From an uncultured Candidatus Saccharibacteria bacterium (GTDB taxonomy: Bacteria > Patescibacteriota > Saccharimonadia > Saccharimonadales > Saccharimonadaceae), in NCBI GenBank assembly GCA_916049555.1, contig CAJZIB010000020.1, positions 1-11,237 of the forward strand: DNA of 11,237 nt, read 5' to 3'. Shown one piece after another: positions 6,048-11,156 of this stretch. The notes beneath the pieces were generated by a model that was given only the letters and a program-made list of their open reading frames with translations, searched no databases and had not been told where the DNA came from. Position numbers and translations under genes: made by a program. How positions within the stretch are numbered: position 1 is the first letter of the stretch; the number at the start of each line of letters is the position of its first letter.

Positions 6048-6512
6048 CTAAAATCGCAATTTCTTCACAATTTTATCGATAGCATCAAGTCTAACTTCCT
6101 CCATTGGTAGCCTCTTGCCAAACATATTCACGATTTCTTCACCCTTATTTTCAGGGAAATAAACCGTCACAGCTGGGGAAAAACGTTTCTTTGGCATTAG
6201 AACAATTGCAAAATGCACATCATCCTGCAGGATTCCGAAGGCCTTATATTCTTCAAAGCGGTACATTCGCTCACCCTCGGTTAAACCTTTTTCAGACAAA
6301 ACATACTGAATCTTGCGAGGAGGACGCACCGAATAGGTAATAATCGCAACCACGGAAACCACTACTAGCGCCGTAAAGGTCCACCACTCAAACCTGATCG
6401 AAATCAGTGAAAAAATCACACCCACTAAAATCAACCCAAAATACCACCCCATATTCTTTTCGTGTGACACATATTCTTCGGCTTCCCATTGCACCACTGT
6501 ATTGTCTTTCAC
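6048..6512 (-). CDS. Two-helix membrane protein with a cytoplasmic C-terminal domain
   Basis: The product has 154 residues. A polar N-terminus (WEAEEYVSHEKNMGWY) leads into two membrane helices at about 22-40 and 44-62. A positively charged VRPPRK segment then points to a cytoplasmic C-terminal domain of about 90 residues that looks beta-rich (KIQYVLSEKGL, YRFEEYKAFGIL, FAIVLMPKKRF, AVTVYFP). This layout resembles small CPR membrane proteins with a PH-like tail, but the family is not identified with confidence. The start is GTG at 6512, supported by GAGGTG 5 bases upstream and the promoter at 6545-6553. It is probably the first gene of a unit with 5380-5973. Confidence 0.85.
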   Translation of the reverse strand: MKDNTVVQWEAEEYVSHEKNMGWYFGLILVGVIFSLISIRFEWWTFTALVVVSVVAIITYSVRPPRKIQYVLSEKGLTEGERMYRFEEYKAFGILQDDVHFAIVLMPKKRFSPAVTVYFPENKGEEIVNMFGKRLPMEEVRLDAIDKIVKKLRF

Positions 6513-6544
6513 TTTTACACCTCAATATTCATTAGCTTTTTTAA

Positions 6545-6553
6545 ATTATAACA
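6545..6553 (-). promoter_or_regulatory. Extended -10 promoter for 6048-6512
   Basis: TGT-TATAAT on the minus strand predicts a start near 6538 and a leader of about 26 bases that includes the GAGGTG ribosome site. The -35 region is poor. It is divergent from the tRNA-Ser promoter. Confidence 0.55.
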
Positions 6554-6576
6554 CATCAAATATTTCTTTAAAATCA

Positions 6577-6605
6577 TTCAAGAAACGCCCGAAGTATGTT
6601 AAGAT
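6577..6605 (+). promoter_or_regulatory. tRNA-Ser promoter
   Basis: TTCAAG (6577-6582), 17 bases, then TAAGAT (6600-6605) preceded by TG at 6597-6598 form a moderate promoter with an extended -10. The predicted start near 6612 leaves a leader of only about 3 bases before the tRNA. Confidence 0.5.
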
Positions 6606-6614
6606 AGAAGGGAA

Positions 6615-6707
6615 GGAGAGTTACCCAAGTGGCTGAAGGGGGCGGTTTGCTAAATCGCTAGTGTGGGGAGACCTGCAGCGGGAGTTCGAATCTCCCACTC
6701 TCCGCCA
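6615..6707 (+). tRNA. tRNA-Ser (anticodon GCU), complete with CCA
   Basis: The acceptor stem GGAGAGT (6615-6621) pairs with ACTCTCC (6697-6703), followed by discriminator G and an encoded CCA. The anticodon arm has stem GCGGT/ATCGC and loop TTGCTAA, which gives GCU for codons AGC and AGU. The long variable arm (about 20 bases including GTGGGGAGACCTGC) is the class II shape expected for tRNA-Ser. The T-arm is GGGAG-TTCGAAT-CTCCC. Confidence 0.97.
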
Positions 6708-6767
6708 AATAATCCATTTTCTTTTTTCTAGGTATAGCCCAGGAATATAGATAGTTGTTATATGTTT

Positions 6768-6804
6768 AGAAAAATATCTCCCAAGAGGAGGTATTTTTCT
6801 TTTA
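6768..6804 (+). terminator. Strong intrinsic terminator after tRNA-Ser
   Basis: AGAAAAATATCTCC (6768-6781) pairs with GGAGGTATTTTTCT (6787-6800) over 14 positions with one G-T wobble and a 5-base loop. It is followed by more T. It isolates the tRNA-Ser transcript from the gene at 6863, whose promoter begins about 10 bases later. Confidence 0.85.
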
Positions 6805-6813
6805 TAATATTTG

Positions 6814-6822
6814 TGGTATAAT
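6814..6822 (+). promoter_or_regulatory. Extended -10 promoter for the pilin-like gene at 6863
   Basis: TGG-TATAAT in the context TTGTGGTATAATA predicts a start near 6829 and a leader of about 34 bases. Nearly the same string occurs before the gene at 11157. No convincing -35 box is present. Confidence 0.65.
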
Positions 6823-6862
6823 AGAAGCATAATTTAAGTAACTGCGAGATTCGATAGTTTAT

Positions 6863-7252
6863 ATGAAACAGATCACCAAAACTTTAACCCAAACCTTAAC
6901 CGGACTTGGCGCACTTTTATGCCTTTCCACCAGCCGTGTCCTAGCTTCCGCCCTCTCTGTACAAGAAGGTGCCAATGCGGCCCGCGCTGAAGGCATGCCT
7001 ACTGAATTGATTGGCGACAACGGCGTTTTCAGCCGCCTGACCAATACAATCCTCTTAATTGTTGGTCTTATTTCTGTTATTATGCTAGTTTACGGCGGTC
7101 TTCGCTACATCCTTTCTGGCGGTGACAGCAAAAAGGTTACTGACGCTAAAAATACCATCCTCTATGCCATCATCGGCCTTATCATCTCCCTTCTCGCATT
7201 TGCTATTGTTAACTTCGTTCTCAATTCTGTTGTTGGCATCACAAACAACTAA
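6863..7252 (+). CDS. VirB2/TrbC-like pilin-family protein, paralog 1
   Basis: The product has 129 residues. A signal peptide spans about 1-29 (basic start, hydrophobic LTGLGALLCL, cut near LASA). A short exported segment follows, then two membrane helices at about 59-82 and 99-121 with the shared loop YGGLRYILSGGDSKKV. This architecture is that of VirB2/TrbC-type pilin subunits, in which the loop faces the cytoplasm. Unlike most paralogs in the window it has no cysteine pair in the exported part; its only Cys is in the signal peptide. No Shine-Dalgarno precedes the ATG, although the leader is about 34 bases long. It is transcribed alone and converges with comF, 9 bases from its stop. A role in a surface filament or secretion apparatus is inferred from the family. 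Confidence 0.88.
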   Translation: MKQITKTLTQTLTGLGALLCLSTSRVLASALSVQEGANAARAEGMPTELIGDNGVFSRLTNTILLIVGLISVIMLVYGGLRYILSGGDSKKVTDAKNTILYAIIGLIISLLAFAIVNFVLNSVVGITNN

Positions 7253-7261
7253 TCATCAGCA

Positions 7262-7972
7262 TCACAAAAAACTCTCGATATAATCATTACTCATCAGAAC
7301 TAATACTGATATTTTGCACGCCCCAGCATTTCGCATCGCATCCGCCGCCGCCCGCATACTCGACCCCGTCGTCCATACATCATCAAACAACACATAATGA
7401 ATGTCTCCCCTCAATTTTGCCTCCTTTTTCAACCCGTACGCCTGCTTTGCTTGCTCACGCCTCACCTTTGCACTCTTACCAACCTGTACCGTCTTATTTA
7501 ATCTCTCAAGTATTGGCTCCAGCCTCAAGTTCTCACTCATCTGACAAAGCTCCCGCGCCAGCATCAGCATATGATCAAACCCCCGCTCTCTAATATGTCG
7601 CCGAATCGTCGGCAAGGGAACTATAACCACCTCTCCTACCTCACCAGTTTCAAAGAGCTCACGCTCCGCAACTTCCCACACCTTCCAAGCAAGCGCGCGT
7701 GCCAAGTCTCTCCGCCCCTGATATTTATATTGCTTCAACAATACAGATAGCAGCCCTTCCTTTACTCCCCCCACAATCACCCGTGAAAATCCATCTATCC
7801 CAAAAATCACATATCCAGGATTTGTCCCCAAAAGATATTTTTTACAACGCCCACACAAACTCTCACCCTGAAGCCCACATCTCTGACATCTGTTTGGCGA
7901 AAGCACTTCAAGCAATACATTAATTATTGTGCTTTTTACATCAAAACACACTTTTCTCTTGATTTTTAACAT
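7262..7972 (-). CDS. comF: ComF-family phosphoribosyltransferase-like protein
   Basis: ComF-family proteins are needed for natural DNA uptake in several bacteria and act in the cytoplasm, probably helping imported single-stranded DNA through. The 236-residue protein has a four-Cys zinc site (C29, C32, C40, C43) at the N-terminus. It then has the family motif RERGFDH (128-134), TVQVGKSAKVRREQ (161-174) and the PRPP-binding loop VLFDDVWTTGSS (194-205) with both Asp residues. An ATG at 7999 is in frame, but the ATG at 7972 has AGGAG 5 bases upstream, so it is preferred. The start region overlaps the -35/-10 region of the divergent Hsp20 promoter, so the two genes may interfere. It lies between the pilin-like gene at 6863 and the chaperone. 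Confidence 0.93.
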   Translation of the reverse strand: MLKIKRKVCFDVKSTIINVLLEVLSPNRCQRCGLQGESLCGRCKKYLLGTNPGYVIFGIDGFSRVIVGGVKEGLLSVLLKQYKYQGRRDLARALAWKVWEVAERELFETGEVGEVVIVPLPTIRRHIRERGFDHMLMLARELCQMSENLRLEPILERLNKTVQVGKSAKVRREQAKQAYGLKKEAKLRGDIHYVLFDDVWTTGSSMRAAADAMRNAGACKISVLVLMSNDYIESFL

Positions 7973-7987
7973 AACCACTCCTATAAT
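7959..7987 (+). promoter_or_regulatory. Promoter for the Hsp20 gene, overlapping the comF start
   Basis: TTGATT (7959-7964), a 17-base spacer and TATAAT (7982-7987) form a good sigma-70-type promoter with a start near 7994. It covers the comF start codon and ribosome site on the opposite strand. No CIRCE is present, so control differs from groES-groEL. Confidence 0.7.
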
Positions 7988-8006
7988 TAACCATAACAAT
8001 AGTTAA
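7987..8006. promoter_or_regulatory. Inverted repeat at the Hsp20 transcription start
   Basis: TTAAC (7987-7991) and GTTAA (8002-8006) are separated by 10 bases, beginning at the end of the -10 box and spanning the predicted start. It could be a repressor site. The arms are short and A/T-rich, so chance is a real alternative. Confidence 0.25.
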
Positions 8007-8026
8007 ATGTGGAGGAATACTTAGCA

Positions 8027-8518
8027 ATGGCTCGTACAAATGACGATGACATGCTTATGGAAGACGAACTCGCGGCTGCATTTCTGGACAATGATAGCCA
8101 AGAAGAAGTTGAGCAAAGTCCTGTTCAAACTTCTGCTAGTCTCCCATCAGAAGAAGATCCAGAGGCGTGGGACGAACCGGAAGATTTTCCAGGTCAATTA
8201 GCAGTTGATGTATATGAAACTGCCGATAAATTAGTTGTTAAGGCTCGCACCGCAGGCATTTCCAAAAATGACCTCGATGTCACCATCTCAGACAACATCT
8301 TAACCATCTCCGGCATTCTCAGCGGTGGCGAAGATGAACAAACCACTCGTTGGCACATCCAGGAATGTTATTGGGGCGAATTTTCTCGCACCATCGCACT
8401 TCCAGTCCCAGTCCGTGAAGATGAAGGCAGCGTCAAAGCCGAGTTAAAAGATGGCGTTCTCACAATCTCTTTTGAAAAAGAGAAGACTGAAACTCCAACC
8501 AAGATTACCATTCAGTAA
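8027..8518 (+). CDS. hsp20: Small heat-shock protein, Hsp20 / alpha-crystallin family
   Basis: Small heat-shock proteins are ATP-independent cytoplasmic chaperones that hold unfolding clients in large oligomers. The 163-residue protein has a long acidic N-terminal arm (1-55, many Asp and Glu). An alpha-crystallin domain follows at about 58-150 (AVDVYETADKLVVKARTAG, then WGEFSRTIALP). The signature A-x-x-x-x-G-V-L is at 138-145, and the C-terminal I-x-I anchor is I160-T-I162. A GTG at 8009 keeps the frame open, but it directly precedes the GGAGG (8011-8015) that acts as the ribosome site, so the ATG at 8027 is chosen. The spacing of about 11 bases is on the long side. It is a single-gene unit with its own promoter and terminator (8557-8584). 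Confidence 0.95.
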   Translation: MARTNDDDMLMEDELAAAFLDNDSQEEVEQSPVQTSASLPSEEDPEAWDEPEDFPGQLAVDVYETADKLVVKARTAGISKNDLDVTISDNILTISGILSGGEDEQTTRWHIQECYWGEFSRTIALPVPVREDEGSVKAELKDGVLTISFEKEKTETPTKITIQ

Positions 8519-8556
8519 TCTAAGGCTATTAAACTGCGAGAACAGAGAACTAAACT

Positions 8557-8584
8557 AAATACCGCACACCCTGCGGTATTTTTT
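8557..8584 (+). terminator. Terminator of the Hsp20 gene
   Basis: AATACCGCA (8558-8566) pairs with TGCGGTATT (8572-8580) around a 5-base loop. An A-T pair extends it, and a run of six T ends at 8584. It begins 39 bases after the Hsp20 stop. Confidence 0.9.
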
Positions 8585-8588
8585 AGCC

Positions 8589-8750
8589 TCACACACAGAC
8601 CCCATCAATATCCAAAAACGCTTCTTCATCCACAAATACTTCTTCCAACCTATCCTTATATTAGTCTTCGTGGACATAATCCATCAAGTCCATAACCCCA
8701 AGTATCCCCCACATTTCTAAACTATTCCAGATACCTTTATCCTAATTCAT
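8589..8750 (-). pseudogene. Possible remnant of a small gene with two internal stops
   Basis: One minus-strand frame reads 54 codons from an ATG at 8750 to a TGA at 8589, interrupted by TAG at codon 3 and TAA at codon 30. The pieces look protein-like: EMWGILGVMDLMDYVHED, then YKDRLEEVFVDEEAFLDIDG. No ribosome site clearly fits, and nothing recognisable is encoded. It could be a decayed gene or chance in a G-rich strand. Confidence 0.15.
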
Positions 8751-8794
8751 TTATCAAAATTAGACAAGCATATCCGCTCTCAGCCTCTGATCAA

Positions 8795-8822
8795 AAAAAT
8801 AGACCCAGTGGGGTCTATTTTT
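8795..8822. terminator. Bidirectional terminator at the end of the pilin cluster
   Basis: ATAGACCC (8799-8806) pairs with GGGTCTAT (8811-8818) around loop AGTG, extended by A-T pairs to about 12. On the minus strand it is followed by a run of seven T and lies 18 bases after the stop at 8841, so it is the end of the minus-strand pilin unit. On the plus strand the T run is shorter. Confidence 0.9.
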
Positions 8823-8840
8823 CGATTTCTAATCAGTATT

Positions 8841-9278
8841 TTAAGAATTATTAGCAGAAGCTCCGCTATTTGCAGCAGATCCACTAAATACTGAGGTAAG
8901 TACGAAGTTTACGATTGCAAAGGCAAGAAGTGCAACCACAAGACCAATCACACCATACATAATTGTCTCTCGTGCTTTCTTAGTCTTAGCAGGATCGCCA
9001 GCAGCAGTGGTAAACATAAAGCCACCATAGATAATGTATATAACTGCAAGAATTCCAAGCACACCGAGCACTACACTAATAATAGTATTAATGGTTTTCA
9101 TTAAATCATTCGAACCTGCATGATCATCAGCAATATTACATTCAGAAATAGAATTCGAATAGGTCTGACGAAGTGATCCCTGAGGACAACTTCCCGCATT
9201 CACATTTCCAGCTAGCGATACAACTGCCATCAAAGCTGCAGCCGCCATTACGCCTTTTTTGTACACACCGTTCTTCAT
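8841..9278 (-). CDS. VirB2/TrbC-like pilin-family protein, paralog 2
   Basis: The product has 145 residues. A signal peptide spans 1-28 (hydrophobic MAAAALMAVVSLAG, cut after NVNA). The exported segment carries Cys31 and Cys47, which could form a disulphide. Two membrane helices follow at about 62-88 and 106-130 with the loop YGGFMFTTAAGDPAKTKKA. A Ser/Ala/Asn/Gly-rich tail (131-145) is found only in this paralog. From the loop on it is very similar to paralog 3, including the shared segment IVNFVL, which suggests recent duplication. A GAGGT ribosome site lies 4 bases before the ATG. It is the last gene of a two-gene unit, 21 bases after paralog 3, and ends at the terminator at 8795-8822. Confidence 0.9.
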   Translation of the reverse strand: MKNGVYKKGVMAAAALMAVVSLAGNVNAGSCPQGSLRQTYSNSISECNIADDHAGSNDLMKTINTIISVVLGVLGILAVIYIIYGGFMFTTAAGDPAKTKKARETIMYGVIGLVVALLAFAIVNFVLTSVFSGSAANSGASANNS

Positions 9279-9299
9279 TTTTACCTCGCTCGATATTTT

Positions 9300-9701
9300 T
9301 TACTTAAAAAGGCTTGATAATACGAAGTTCACAATTGAGTAGGCAAGAAGCGCAATCACAAGACCAATAATACCATACATAATAGTATCTTTAGCCTTCT
9401 TAACCTTACCAGAATCACCAGCAGAAGTGGTATATTGTACACCACCAAGGATGATTACGATAACGGCAATAAAACCAATCACACCGATAATCACATTAAT
9501 AATCTGATTAAGAGTACCCATCAAATTATTATTATTAAGATCACTTTTAATTGCACCACAGTTTGATAAGTCACCAGTTACAGTAGACCCATCTGGACAG
9601 CGAATTTTCCCGGTTGCAGCAACAGGCAAACTCTGGAGCCCCATAGCAACTACACCAAGACCACCAGCGGCTAATGTTTTGATTTTGTTAGAAATCTTCA
9701 T
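9300..9701 (-). CDS. VirB2/TrbC-like pilin-family protein, paralog 3
   Basis: The product has 133 residues. A signal peptide spans about 1-29 (LPVAA then TG). The exported part has Cys35 (IRCPDGS) and Cys48 (LSNCG). Two helices at about 63-88 and 107-131 flank the loop LGGVQYTTSAGDSGKVKKA. The helix-2 sequence YGIIGLVIALLAYSIVNFVL is nearly that of paralog 2. AAAGGA lies 6 bases upstream of the ATG. Its own promoter lies at 9729-9756, so this pair can be expressed apart from the upstream three-gene unit. The Asn-rich run (DLNNNNL) just before helix 1 has no counterpart in paralog 2. Confidence 0.9.
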   Translation of the reverse strand: MKISNKIKTLAAGGLGVVAMGLQSLPVAATGKIRCPDGSTVTGDLSNCGAIKSDLNNNNLMGTLNQIINVIIGVIGFIAVIVIILGGVQYTTSAGDSGKVKKAKDTIMYGIIGLVIALLAYSIVNFVLSSLFK

Positions 9702-9728
9702 ATTTTTTCCTTTAATATTATTTTCCTC

Positions 9729-9756
9729 ATTATATCATAAGCATCTGTTAAATCAA
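9729..9756 (-). promoter_or_regulatory. Promoter for pilin paralogs 3 and 2
   Basis: On the minus strand TTGATT (9756-9751), a 16-base spacer and TATAAT (9734-9729) with an extended TGA form a strong promoter, with a start near 9722. A 5-base-pair hairpin (AAGGG-loop-CCCTT, 9755-9768) abuts the -35 box and might weakly terminate read-through from the gene at 9775. Confidence 0.75.
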
Positions 9757-9774
9757 GGGCCACCCCTTAGAGTT

Positions 9775-10176
9775 CTAGATACCAACTGAAGCAATTACGA
9801 ACTGCACGATTGCATACGCCAACCCCGCAATCACCAGCGCAATCACCGCCGTCATGATCATTCTTTTTGCATTCACAATCTTTGCCGAATCACCAGAAGA
9901 TACCACCAACCTTTGACCGGCAACCACAATCGCCCCCACACTGATAATTCCCACCACAGAAATCCCAATATTAATAATCGTCGTGATCAGACTCGCAATA
10001 CTTTTATTCCCGACATCAACACAACCGGCAGCCTGTAAAGTTTCTTCATCCGCATTAGTCATCTCGCGCAGCTTTGCACAGGTATCACTCTCAGCGTAAC
10101 TAGCCTGTGGGATAGCCACCATACTGAGTGTCCCCGCCATCAACACTCCAGCTAATATTAACAAAATCCTCTTCAT
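9775..10176 (-). CDS. VirB2/TrbC-like pilin-family protein, paralog 4
   Basis: The product has 133 residues. A signal peptide spans about 1-28 (LLILAGVLMAGTLSMVAIP, cut after ASYA). The exported part has Cys33 and Cys52. Two helices at about 62-88 and 105-131 are joined by AGQRLVVSSGDSAKIVNAK. It departs from the family pattern in two places: Gly-Gly is Gly-Gln, and Asn-Phe in helix 2 is Gln-Phe. Two ATG codons are adjacent. The second (10176) lies 5 bases after AGGAG and is preferred over the one at 10179, which lies only 2 bases away. It is the third gene of the unit starting at 11019, 13 bases after paralog 5. No strong terminator follows. Confidence 0.88.
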   Translation of the reverse strand: MKRILLILAGVLMAGTLSMVAIPQASYAESDTCAKLREMTNADEETLQAAGCVDVGNKSIASLITTIINIGISVVGIISVGAIVVAGQRLVVSSGDSAKIVNAKRMIMTAVIALVIAGLAYAIVQFVIASVGI

Positions 10177-10189
10177 CATTTCTCCTCTT

Positions 10190-10531
10190 TTAAGATATCG
10201 AATTCACCACAAACGTCGTTAATGCCCACGCTAATCCTACCACCACTAGTCCAATCACGGCATAAGTGATCGTCTTGATCGCTTTATTAACTCTTGCCGG
10301 GTCACCTTCCGAAATCGCATAAAAAATCGCACCATAAACGATAAATCCAACCGCAATTAGCGCCGCCATAGAGTAAACCCAGTTAAATAGCACCATCAAA
10401 TCATAGTTATTTGCATTATCCTTATTTGGGATATTATTTAAAGCATTATTTAAGGTATTAACCTTTGTAATATCAAAATCGTCACCAAAAATTCTTCCAC
10501 CTGAGTTTTTCACAAATTCAAGAACGTTCAT
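10190..10531 (-). CDS. VirB2/TrbC-like pilin-family protein, paralog 5, no signal peptide
   Basis: At 113 residues this is the shortest paralog. It has no signal peptide and no cysteine. The polar, Asn- and Asp-rich N-terminus (LNNALNNIPNKDNANNYD) leads straight to two helices at about 47-72 and 87-110 with the family loop YGAIFYAISEGDPARVNKA. The ATG overlaps the stop of the upstream gene (TAATG). The nearest ribosome site, GGAGG, lies about 12 bases upstream inside that gene, so translation is probably coupled. Without a cleaved leader it may insert differently or act as a minor or assembly subunit; this is inference. Confidence 0.85.
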   Translation of the reverse strand: MNVLEFVKNSGGRIFGDDFDITKVNTLNNALNNIPNKDNANNYDLMVLFNWVYSMAALIAVGFIVYGAIFYAISEGDPARVNKAIKTITYAVIGLVVVGLAWALTTFVVNSIS

Positions 10532-11019
10532 TATTTTGCTACGCCTCCAATTACTTTCACTAGTGTATCCGAAATTACTGAAGCCGAAATCGTTAAGATC
10601 AAACCAATCACCGCGCCAGTGATAATTCTTTTACCTTCCATCACTTTTCCAGGTTCACCTTCCGACATAATATATTTATATCCACCCCAGATAATAAATC
10701 CAGTCGCTACCATACTTGACATGAGCGCCGCATCAAACACTAAGTTCAACACAATCACCCAAACAAATCCGGCAATATTCGTATCCCCATTCACCGTGCC
10801 GATCGTCCCAATCCTACAATCACCACCCTCTCTAGTTGCCAAACCCTTATACCAAGGACGAAGTCCTAGCATTGAGTTCGCACATGAATCATCCGGTTCT
10901 TCCTCAATCACCGCCGCCGAGACTGGCTCACTCGCCACCTCTGACCACAAATACACTAAACTAAAACTTGAAAAAAATGCTAAACCTAGCATCAATAAAC
11001 CTTGGATATGCCTTTTCAT
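10531..11019 (-). CDS. VirB2/TrbC-like pilin-family protein, paralog 6 (first gene of unit)
   Basis: At 162 residues this is the longest and most divergent paralog. The signal peptide is within 1-36 (hydrophobic LLMLGLAFFSSFSLVYL, cut near PVSA). The exported part is larger (about 37-85) with Cys46 and Cys68. Two helices at about 86-113 and 132-157 are joined by the loop WGGYKYIMSEGEPGKVMEGK, where the usual Gly-Asp is Gly-Glu. The -10 box of its promoter ends only 6 bases before the ATG at 11019, so the mRNA may have no leader. It leads a three-gene unit with paralogs 5 and 4. Confidence 0.87.
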   Translation of the reverse strand: MKRHIQGLLMLGLAFFSSFSLVYLWSEVASEPVSAAVIEEEPDDSCANSMLGLRPWYKGLATREGGDCRIGTIGTVNGDTNIAGFVWVIVLNLVFDAALMSSMVATGFIIWGGYKYIMSEGEPGKVMEGKRIITGAVIGLILTISASVISDTLVKVIGGVAK

Positions 11020-11025
11020 ATTTTG

Positions 11026-11034
11026 ATTATAGCA
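11026..11034 (-). promoter_or_regulatory. Extended -10 promoter of the 11019-9775 pilin unit
   Basis: TGC-TATAAT on the minus strand has its last base at 11026. A start 6-7 bases downstream falls on or next to the A of the ATG at 11019, predicting a leaderless transcript. The -35 region shows no good match. Confidence 0.6.
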
Positions 11035-11094
11035 TTATTAACTTAAAACTGTATATAATAATAGTGGATATTGTTTCACACTCATCCCTTATTA

Positions 11095-11111
11095 CGCTAT
11101 TGACTATAGCG
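11095..11111. promoter_or_regulatory. Inverted repeat over a -35 box, operator candidate
   Basis: CGCTAT (11095-11100) and ATAGCG (11106-11111) form a perfect 6-base inverted repeat with a 5-base centre. The -35 box TTGACT (11100-11105) lies in the middle. This is the geometry of a repressor site, but the regulator is unknown. Confidence 0.4.
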
Positions 11112-11128
11112 CTTATGTGTGGTATAAT
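11100..11128 (+). promoter_or_regulatory. Strong promoter for the partial gene at 11157
   Basis: TTGACT (11100-11105), a 17-base spacer and TATAAT (11123-11128) with TG at 11120-11121 make the best promoter in the window. The start is near 11135, leaving about 22 bases before the ATG. It is divergent from the pilin unit promoter at 11026-11034. Confidence 0.8.
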
Positions 11129-11156
11129 ATGCAAGTAATTAAAGCTTTATATCTGT

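Larger units (their letters stand above)
8519..8840. other. 322-base stretch between Hsp20 and the pilin cluster
   Basis: This gap holds the Hsp20 terminator (8557-8584), a C-rich, G-poor plus-strand stretch that may be a decayed minus-strand gene (8589-8750), and the terminator of the pilin cluster (8795-8822). No intact gene, RNA gene or mobile element was seen. Confidence 0.7.

Noticed and set aside
6621..6830. Minus-strand open frame of 69 codons over tRNA-Ser
   Set aside because: It lies across the tRNA gene and its terminator and has no ribosome site; its sequence follows from the tRNA structure.
6840..6849. Ten-base string AACTGCGAGA shared with 8532-8541
   Set aside because: One copy is in a 5' leader and the other follows a stop codon; there is no shared structure, and a chance match of ten bases in 11 kb is plausible.
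6863..6928. Cys20 of the pilin-like protein considered as a lipoprotein site
   Set aside because: The residue before it is Leu, which does not fit the lipobox requirement for Gly, Ala or Ser.
8589..8750. Internal stops considered as recoded stop codons
   Set aside because: The internal stops are TAG and TAA, and all three stop codons end normal genes in this window (TGA in comF, TAG in murE, TAA in groEL), so the standard code applies.
10619..11026. Plus-strand frame of 135 codons opposite the pilin gene at 10531-11019
   Set aside because: It is Pro- and Ser-rich without a promoter or ribosome site, while the minus frame has a signal peptide, family motif and promoter.
11054..11059. Plus-strand TATAAT in the divergent region
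   Set aside because: It has no -35 at the right distance and its TG is misplaced by one base; the promoter at 11100-11128 is far better and closer to the gene.
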